DNA of 64,000 bases from assembly GCA_903820745.1 (NCBI GenBank), contig CAIJIT010000318.1, positions 1 through 64,000 on the forward strand, given 5' to 3'. The position numbers and the translations under genes were made by a program. The notes under the pieces are model-generated. The model saw only the letters and a list, made by a program, of their open reading frames with translations. It was not told the DNA's origin and made no database searches. Each line of letters begins with the position of its first letter. Positions within the stretch are counted from its first letter, which is position 1. Below, piece by piece: positions 58,496-64,000 of the stretch. Source of the DNA: an uncultured Burkholderiales bacterium. Its GTDB lineage: Bacteria > Pseudomonadota > Gammaproteobacteria > Burkholderiales > Burkholderiaceae_C.

Positions 58496-60639
58496 AGGTC
58501 GGTGATTCTCACTTCGTCCTTGTGGCTGTGGATGTCGATGACGCGGCAGTCGCCGCACATCTGCAAGCGTTGCGCGCTCGCTCCCTGGAACATCGGATGA
58601 CCGCCGAGCTTGGCCATCATCAGTTCGATCGCTTTGGGCGTCGAGAACGGTTTGGCGCAGCGGATGCAGCAATAGGGTTCCACTTCATTGAGGACCCGCA
58701 GCTGTTTGCGGGCCCGTCCGCCATCCGCCAGCAACAGCCGCGGCAGCAGCGTGATCGCACCCTCGGGGCAAGTCGTCGCGCACAAGCCGCATTGCACACA
58801 GTTCTTCTCGATGAAGCGCAGTTGCAACTTCTCGGGGTTGTCGGCCAGGGCCGCTGATGGACAGGCGCTGACACAACTCAAGCACATCGAGCAGCGATCA
58901 GGATCGACCACCAAACTGCCGAAAGGACTGCCCTGCGCCGGCAAGGCGATTTCATCCGGCACCGTCAACGCCTGGGCCGACAGATGCTCGATTGCCAGAT
59001 CGAGTGTGGAACGCTTGTCTGCCTGCACGGTGAAGGTGGCTGCGCGAGCCACCACTTGCGCCGGCGCGACCTGCAAGGCCGCATCGAGCTCGGCCAGATC
59101 ACGCGCATCGCGGGCCTCGAGCAGGGCCAGATGCTGTCCCTGCAAGCCCAGTCCGGTCAAGATTTCTTGCGCCAGCGCCATTTGTTCCCGCAAGGCGGCA
59201 CGGTATTCAGGCGCCTCCTCGCCCGTCATCAAGACCCAGACCTGCGCAGCACCGAAGGCGATCGCGGACAACCACAGATCGATGCCGCAGGACGCCGTAT
59301 GCCAGACTTCCAGCGGCAGCACACGCGCCGGCACACCATGACTTGCCGCATCGACAGCCGCAGCGCGGCCAAGCTCGCCAATCAGCGCAGCGCCTGCGCC
59401 CTGGCTGTGGATCAGCAGCGCGGCATTCTTGCCACCAGCGCGGTGATAAGTGGCCAACAGCGTGCGGATCTTCTTGCCCTGTTCGGCAGGTCCTGGCGTC
59501 GCGTAGCTGATCGCACCGCTCGGACAGACCGTCGTGCAGGCGCCGCAACCGACGCAGAGATGGGGCTCGACGATGATTCCTGCCAGGGTAGCGCCGCCGG
59601 CCTTGCCCTTGCGCGACGCATCGCTGCGGATCGCACGCGCCGAGCAGACATCGATACAGGCGTTGCAGCCGATTTTTTCGTTGCGGCTATGCGCGCAGAC
59701 CTTCTGCTTGTAATTGAAGAACTTGGGTTTCTCGAACTCGCCGACGCTGTCGGCCAGTTGCAGCACCGCAGTCGAGAGCTGGCTGTCGTCCCGCGCATGG
59801 AAATAGCCCTGGGGCGGCTGGTGCAGCGACAGGAAAGGCGTTGATTGCAGGTCGAGCACCAGATCGAAAGACTCGCTGAACTGCTGCGGCTCACGGGTAA
59901 AGTCGATCGCCGCGGCGGCATCACAAGCCTTCACGCAGTCGCGGTGGCTGCCGCATTTGGCCAGATCGACCTGGTAACTGAAGTCGATCGCGCCGGTTGG
60001 GCAAGCATCGATGCAGGCATTGCAGCGCGTGCACAGGTCAAGATCGATCGGATTGCTGCGCGTCCAGCTGACCTCGAAGTTGCCGAGCCAACCACTGATC
60101 TGCGTGACTTGCCCCGAATTGACCTCGAGCGTTTTTTGCTGCTGCAGCGCCCCGCTGCCCTGCACCAGCAAGCTCACCTCGAGCTTGCCGGCCAGCATCT
60201 GGGCTGCCCGCTCGGCACGATCCGGCGCGCCGATCACGAGCAATCGGCCTTGCGACTTGTAGCTGACTGTTGACACCGGTTCGGGGTCGGGCATCTGCGC
60301 CAGCGCGATCAAGGCGGCGATCTTCGGCGTGGCCGCCTTGGCGTCCTTGGACCAGCCGCCGGTCTCACGGATATTGACGAAACGGATCGGACGCTCGGCC
60401 AGACCCGGCGCGCCCTGGGCTTGCTGGTTCAACTCCAGGAACAGCCGGCTTTCCTGGGTGCAGGCAACCAGCAGGTCTTCACCGCTCTTGGCCGCGCGCT
60501 GGAAAGCAGCCGCCTCGCGCCGGCACAGCGTGGTGTGGACGGTACTCAGGCCCGCGCCGGCCTCAGGGCCGAGCGCCTTGATCAGGGCCGGGCCGTCCAG
60601 CGGCATCGTCTTGTTGCAATCGCAGATCAGGGTCGTCAT
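58492..60639 (-). CDS. Large poly-ferredoxin-type 4Fe-4S protein
   Basis: The 715-residue protein has at least four complete CxxCxxC-x3-C sites: Cys203/206/209/213 (CTRCNACIDAC), Cys362/365/368/372, Cys583/586/589/593 and Cys614/617/620/624. Two incomplete sets lie at Cys229/235/239 and at Cys315/325/328/332, and further pairs at 657/658/661 and 695/698. No signal peptide or membrane helix is seen, so it is cytoplasmic. Similar proteins accompany formate dehydrogenase operons of the Burkholderiales. It may carry electrons between cytoplasmic donors and the maturation machinery; the true role is not known. It overlaps the TorD-like gene by 4 bp and the DUF3306 gene by 77 bp. Confidence 0.85.
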   Translation of the reverse strand: MTTLICDCNKTMPLDGPALIKALGPEAGAGLSTVHTTLCRREAAAFQRAAKSGEDLLVACTQESRLFLELNQQAQGAPGLAERPIRFVNIRETGGWSKDAKAATPKIAALIALAQMPDPEPVSTVSYKSQGRLLVIGAPDRAERAAQMLAGKLEVSLLVQGSGALQQQKTLEVNSGQVTQISGWLGNFEVSWTRSNPIDLDLCTRCNACIDACPTGAIDFSYQVDLAKCGSHRDCVKACDAAAAIDFTREPQQFSESFDLVLDLQSTPFLSLHQPPQGYFHARDDSQLSTAVLQLADSVGEFEKPKFFNYKQKVCAHSRNEKIGCNACIDVCSARAIRSDASRKGKAGGATLAGIIVEPHLCVGCGACTTVCPSGAISYATPGPAEQGKKIRTLLATYHRAGGKNAALLIHSQGAGAALIGELGRAAAVDAASHGVPARVLPLEVWHTASCGIDLWLSAIAFGAAQVWVLMTGEEAPEYRAALREQMALAQEILTGLGLQGQHLALLEARDARDLAELDAALQVAPAQVVARAATFTVQADKRSTLDLAIEHLSAQALTVPDEIALPAQGSPFGSLVVDPDRCSMCLSCVSACPSAALADNPEKLQLRFIEKNCVQCGLCATTCPEGAITLLPRLLLADGGRARKQLRVLNEVEPYCCIRCAKPFSTPKAIELMMAKLGGHPMFQGASAQRLQMCGDCRVIDIHSHKDEVRITDL

Positions 60640-61132
60640 TGCTTGAGCTCAGGGGTTCGTTGGCGGGATTCGATGCATGGTCTGGCAGAACTTGATCTGC
60701 GCTGGCTGCTTCTTCTTCATCTTCGTCTTCAAACAGACCCAGCATGCTCGACTGGTTCATCTGCCGCAGCATTGCCAGCGGGATCGGGTCGGGCTTGCCG
60801 TAATCGTCGATATAGGTATCAAGCCCATCCATCAAGTTGAAATGGGGGTCGCTGAAAAGCCTTTTCATCGCTGCGCGCTTCACGCTCTCGTCCACGCCGC
60901 CGGCGACAAAGCGCGAGTAATCGGAATCATGCGTCAGCTGCGCCACATCGGCCAGGGTCGGCGGCGGCGCAGCTGGCGGCGCTGGTGGCGGGTCTGCCAA
61001 TGGCTGCACCGGTTGCGCTGACAGAACAGGCAGCGGCGCAGCTGGCTCGGCCGGCAATTCACCCGCCCGGGCTTGCGCCTTTCGGCGACCCCAACGCGCC
61101 AGAAAGCCGGTGTCCTTGTCCGGATCCATCAT
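60563..61132 (-). CDS. DUF3306 protein of the fdh locus
   Basis: The 189-residue protein starts MMDPDKDTGFLARWGRRK, the DUF3306 signature, followed by a Pro/Ala-rich linker and a conserved core VAQLTHDSDYSRFVAGGVDESVKRAAMKRLFSDPHFNLMDGLDTYIDDYGKPDPIP. The C-terminal 25 residues overlap the start of the next gene in another frame. No known activity; always found with DUF3305 in fdh loci. It starts by ATGA overlap with the DUF3305 stop. Confidence 0.82.
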   Translation of the reverse strand: MMDPDKDTGFLARWGRRKAQARAGELPAEPAAPLPVLSAQPVQPLADPPPAPPAAPPPTLADVAQLTHDSDYSRFVAGGVDESVKRAAMKRLFSDPHFNLMDGLDTYIDDYGKPDPIPLAMLRQMNQSSMLGLFEDEDEEEAASADQVLPDHASNPANEPLSSSNDDPDLRLQQDDAAGRPGPDQGARP

Positions 61133-61644
61133 TGCCTTTCTTCGGGCGGCAAAAACGACTGCGGGCGCCGGCGCTTCTTTGGTTCGGGACGGTAATGCTG
61201 GTCGGTATAAGCCTGCAGCCATTCGACCAGATCAGATGGCAGCGGCACGTTGTCGACACGCTCCTGGGCATCGAGCCAGCGACCGGCTTCGGTATAGGAC
61301 AGGCTGACGGTCTCGGCCCAGGCCCGCGAGGGATCCTCGTCATCAATGCGCCAGACCACAAACCAGACCGGTGCACCCGAACTCAGGTTGAGGTAATAGC
61401 CTTCGGCCTCATCGGCAAACAACTCGAGCTTGAAGTCCGGATGCAAGCTTCGCTGAACCCGGCCATCGTCGCGCAAGACCCGCGACGCCGTACCGAAGGC
61501 TTCTTCATGCGCGACCACATCGACCAGGCAGAAGCGCCAGGCTTCCCAGTGATTCGGATTGGCTTCGCGATCGATCACGACCGCGACATGCAGCGACGGA
61601 CGCGCTTGCGCAGGCTGGCTGCTTGGATTGGGCGGATTGGACAT
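61129..61644 (-). CDS. DUF3305 protein of the fdh locus
   Basis: The 171-residue protein reads LHVAVVIDREANPNHWEAWRFCLVDVV near its N-terminus, then FKLELFADEAEGYYLNLSSGAPVWFVVWRID and AGRWLDAQERVDNVPLPSDLVEWLQAY. This is the DUF3305 pattern. Its role in formate dehydrogenase maturation is inferred only from constant neighbourhood. The start at 61644 is set by homology; 88 bp separate it from the Mrp-like gene. Confidence 0.82.
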   Translation of the reverse strand: MSNPPNPSSQPAQARPSLHVAVVIDREANPNHWEAWRFCLVDVVAHEEAFGTASRVLRDDGRVQRSLHPDFKLELFADEAEGYYLNLSSGAPVWFVVWRIDDEDPSRAWAETVSLSYTEAGRWLDAQERVDNVPLPSDLVEWLQAYTDQHYRPEPKKRRRPQSFLPPEERQ

Positions 61645-61732
61645 TGGGGCCAGTCTAGACCTGGCGGCGATTGCCATAACTCAGGTCAAACCCGCTGCGG
61701 CCCGCAATTTCAAGGCGCTGATCAGCAGACAT

Positions 61733-62824
61733 TCAGGTCGCGCTGGAAATAACGATGCGGGGAAACTTCGATGAAAAATCGCTGGCCTGACGCGAAATCT
61801 TCACCGCCAGTTGGCGCGCGACCTTTTTGTACAGACTGGCAATCTCGCCATCGGGGTCGCTGACCACGGTCGGGCGCCCGCTGTCGGCCTGCTCGCGGAT
61901 CGACATATGCAGGGGCAAGGCGCCGAGGTAATCCATCGCGTAGTCCCGGGCCAGGCGCTTGCCGCCATCGGCACCGAAAATATGCTCGACATGGCCGCAA
62001 TTGGCGCATCGATGCACGGCCATGTTTTCGACCAGGCCGAGGATGGGCACGCCAACCTTTTCGAACATCTTCACGCCCTTCCTGGCATCCAGCAGCGCGA
62101 TGTCCTGCGGCGTCGTCACGATCACCGCGCCGGTCAGCGGCACTTTCTGGCTCAGCGTCAACTGGATGTCGCCGGTGCCGGGCGGCATGTCGATGATCAG
62201 ATAGTCCAGCTGACCCCAGCGGGTCTGGCGCAGCAACTGCTCTAGCGCCTGCGTGGCCATCGGCCCGCGCCAGATCATCGCGTCTTCTTCGTCGACGAGG
62301 AAACCGATCGACATCACCAACACGCCGTAGTTCTCCATCGGTTCCATCAAGCTGCCATCGGCAGATTCGGGCCTGCCGCAGATGCCCATCATCATCGGCT
62401 GGCTGGGGCCGTAGATGTCGGCATCAAGGATACCGACCGCAGCGCCTTCAGCCGCCAGCGCCAAGGCCAGGTTGACCGCGGTCGTGCTCTTGCCGACGCC
62501 GCCCTTGCCCGAGGCCACCGCAACGATGTTCTTCACCCCTGACAGCAACTGCACGCCGCGCTGCACCGCATGGGCGACGATCTTGACCGACAGGCTGGCA
62601 TGGACGTTTTCGACGCCCTGCTGGGTGCGCACTGCCGCCACCAGCGCGCGGCGCAAGGCAGCAAGCTGGCTCTTGGCCGGGTAGGGCAGCTCAATCTCGA
62701 ATGCCACGTCACCACCGTCGATGCGCAGGTTTTTCAGCTGCCGGGTCGAGACGAAATCCTCGCCAGTATTTGGATCAATGACGGTCTTGATCGCGGCAAT
62801 GATCGACGGTTCGCTGAGCGACAT
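61733..62824 (-). CDS. apbC: Mrp/ApbC-type Fe-S carrier ATPase, copy 1
   Basis: The 363-residue protein has an N-terminal DUF59/MIP18-like domain (IIAAIKTVIDPNTGEDFVS) and a deviant Walker A VASGKGGVGKSTT (about residue 107). Further on are DMPPGTGDIQLTLSQ and the Fe-S-binding CxxC in RCANCGHVEHIFG. Mrp proteins carry [4Fe-4S] clusters to client enzymes such as FdhA or FdhB. It lies 10 bp downstream of a close paralogue of the same length, a tandem duplication. The ATG at 62824 is chosen because the upstream in-frame codons overlap the paralogue's C-terminus. Confidence 0.92.
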   Translation of the reverse strand: MSLSEPSIIAAIKTVIDPNTGEDFVSTRQLKNLRIDGGDVAFEIELPYPAKSQLAALRRALVAAVRTQQGVENVHASLSVKIVAHAVQRGVQLLSGVKNIVAVASGKGGVGKSTTAVNLALALAAEGAAVGILDADIYGPSQPMMMGICGRPESADGSLMEPMENYGVLVMSIGFLVDEEDAMIWRGPMATQALEQLLRQTRWGQLDYLIIDMPPGTGDIQLTLSQKVPLTGAVIVTTPQDIALLDARKGVKMFEKVGVPILGLVENMAVHRCANCGHVEHIFGADGGKRLARDYAMDYLGALPLHMSIREQADSGRPTVVSDPDGEIASLYKKVARQLAVKISRQASDFSSKFPRIVISSAT

Positions 62825-62834
62825 GGCCAATTGC

Positions 62835-63929
62835 TCAGGTGTTCTTGGAGATCGAGATGCTCGGGAACTTGCTCGAATAATCCTTGGCCTGCGCAGCGAT
62901 CTTGATCGCCACCCGGCGCGCCAGAGCCTTGTAGAGCGAGGCGATCTCGCCGTCCGGGTCGGCAATCACGCTGGGCCGGCCGGCATCGGCCTGCTCACGG
63001 ATCGTCAATGCCAGCGGCAAGGCGCCGAGGTAGTCGACGCCATATTGATGCGCCATCTGCTTGCCGCCATCGGCGCCGAAGATATGTTCCACATGGCCGC
63101 ATTGGGTGCAGATATGGACGGCCATGTTCTCGACGATGCCGAGAATCGGCACGCCGACTTTTTCGAACATCTTCAGGCCCTTCTTGGCGTCGATCAGCGC
63201 GATGTCCTGCGGCGTGGTGACGATCACCGCACCGGTCACCGGCACGCGCTGCGACAGGGTCAACTGGATGTCGCCGGTGCCAGGCGGCATGTCAACGATC
63301 AGGTAGTCGAGATCCTGCCAATGGGTCTGACGCAGCAACTGCTCGAGCGCCTGCGTGGCCATCGGCCCGCGCCAGATCATCGCCTGATCTTCCTCGATCA
63401 AAAAGCCGATCGACATGATCTGCAGGCCGTGGCTGAGCATCGGCTCCATCAGCTTGCCGTCATGGCTTTCCGGCTTGCCGCTGATGCCCAGCATCATCGG
63501 CTGGCTCGGGCCGTAGATGTCGGCATCGAGAACACCAACCTTGGCGCCCTCCGCCGCCAGGGCCAGGGCCAGATTGGCCGCCGTCGTGCTCTTGCCGACG
63601 CCGCCCTTGCCCGAGGCCACGGCGATGATGTTCTTCACGCCCGGCAGCAGTTGCACGCCGCGCTGCACCGCATGGGCAACGATCTTGCTGTTGATATTGA
63701 CGCTGACGTTGGCAACGCCGGCCACCTGGCGCGCTGCGGCCACCAACTGGCGGCGGATTTCCGCGACCTGGCTGGCGCCTGGATAGCCGAGTTCGATCTC
63801 GAAGGCCACCGAGTCGCCATCGATGCGAAGCTGCCTGACCTGCCGGGTGCTGACGAAATCAAGCCCGGTATTGGGGTCGATCACGGTTTGCAGCGCTTGC
63901 AGCAGGACTGATTCTTGGATTGAAGACAT
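62835..63929 (-). CDS. apbC: Mrp/ApbC-type Fe-S carrier ATPase, copy 2
   Basis: The 364-residue protein matches copy 1 along its whole length, about three-quarters identical by eye and nearly identical over the central block from VQRGVQLL to GADGGK. It keeps the P-loop GKGGVGKST and CTQCGHVEH. The N-terminal DUF59-like domain differs most (NINSKIVAHAV against SLSVKIVAHAV). It is the first gene of the minus-strand fdh cluster seen in this window; the 71 bp upstream of its start contain no visible promoter. Confidence 0.92.
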   Translation of the reverse strand: MSSIQESVLLQALQTVIDPNTGLDFVSTRQVRQLRIDGDSVAFEIELGYPGASQVAEIRRQLVAAARQVAGVANVSVNINSKIVAHAVQRGVQLLPGVKNIIAVASGKGGVGKSTTAANLALALAAEGAKVGVLDADIYGPSQPMMLGISGKPESHDGKLMEPMLSHGLQIMSIGFLIEEDQAMIWRGPMATQALEQLLRQTHWQDLDYLIVDMPPGTGDIQLTLSQRVPVTGAVIVTTPQDIALIDAKKGLKMFEKVGVPILGIVENMAVHICTQCGHVEHIFGADGGKQMAHQYGVDYLGALPLALTIREQADAGRPSVIADPDGEIASLYKALARRVAIKIAAQAKDYSSKFPSISISKNT

Positions 63930-64000
63930 TGATTGCGTCCGGTGGAGTCGGTCGATTCGGCGGTGCCGCAGTCTAGCCTAGGCGCCAATCCCGGCCAGGC

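Noticed and set aside
1-64000. CRISPR arrays, tRNA, rRNA or insertion sequences
   Set aside because: No regularly spaced repeats, cloverleaf-like sequences, ribosomal RNA segments or transposase genes were recognised on reading either strand.

Overview
The window looks like chromosome of a betaproteobacterium, most likely Burkholderiales. The support is high GC, the LxxC-GGGG lipoprotein style, the fdh/DUF3305/DUF3306 gene order, a TAXI-type binding protein, and a NagF-NagE style phosphotransferase system. No rRNA, tRNA, CRISPR array, prophage or insertion sequence was seen. Genus cannot be fixed from sequence alone.

Region 1 (1-10417). After a truncated lipoprotein gene and a secreted PQQ-type beta-propeller protein comes a divergent regulon. 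A minus-strand operon encodes a serine/alanine-glyoxylate type aminotransferase, a fumarylacetoacetase-fold hydratase, a thiol dioxygenase and a triple rhodanese protein. It faces a plus-strand pair: a GntR/FCD regulator and a 1025-residue FAD/Fe-S oxidase. Near-identical palindromes (TTTTGCATGCAAAA and TTTTGAATGCAAAA) stand before both operons and are the likely GntR operators. A REP-like inverted pair lies between them.

Region 2 (10418-14787). Housekeeping genes on the plus strand: CtpA-type protease, MoeB-like adenylyltransferase, LOG-family protein and arginase.

Region 3 (14788-33301). An 18-kb minus-strand chitooligosaccharide/N-acetylglucosamine locus. Its order of transcription is binding protein, EIIA-HPr-EI, EIICB, GH20 hexosaminidase, TonB-dependent receptor, phosphoesterase, SGNH hydrolase, a second binding protein, response regulator, histidine kinase and an HGSNAT/NagX-like membrane protein. 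The two sugar binding proteins have no ABC permease here, so a sensing role with the two-component system is plausible. The EIICB carries a second, apparently degenerate EIIB domain.

Region 4 (33302-43706). Mixed genes: DUF429, S10 peptidase, VirK/YbjX family, YceI lipoprotein, Mpo1-like, PanE, a vapBC toxin-antitoxin module, PspC, a TAXI binding protein coupled to a zinc-ribbon membrane protein, and moeA. The vapBC module is bounded by a diverged 35-bp duplication of the panE 3' end. The TAXI and zinc-ribbon proteins share an unusual C-x6-LGLC motif.

Region 5 (43713-63929). A 20-kb minus-strand formate dehydrogenase locus: two tandem Mrp/ApbC ATPases, DUF3305, DUF3306, a poly-ferredoxin, a TorD-like chaperone, a small Tat-type protein, FdhA (Cys, not Sec), FdhB, a small lipoprotein, FdhC, a small secreted protein, a DUF6352-like protein, tungstate transporter TupBCA, MobA, FdhD, and a PhnCDE-like transporter of the 'putative selenate' type. 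The genes together cover oxyanion uptake, cofactor synthesis, sulfuration, Fe-S assembly, Tat export and the enzyme itself. The best candidates for undescribed biology are the thiol dioxygenase/oxidase regulon, the permease-less binding proteins with the two-component system, the C-x6-LGLC protein pair and the vapBC insertion scar.
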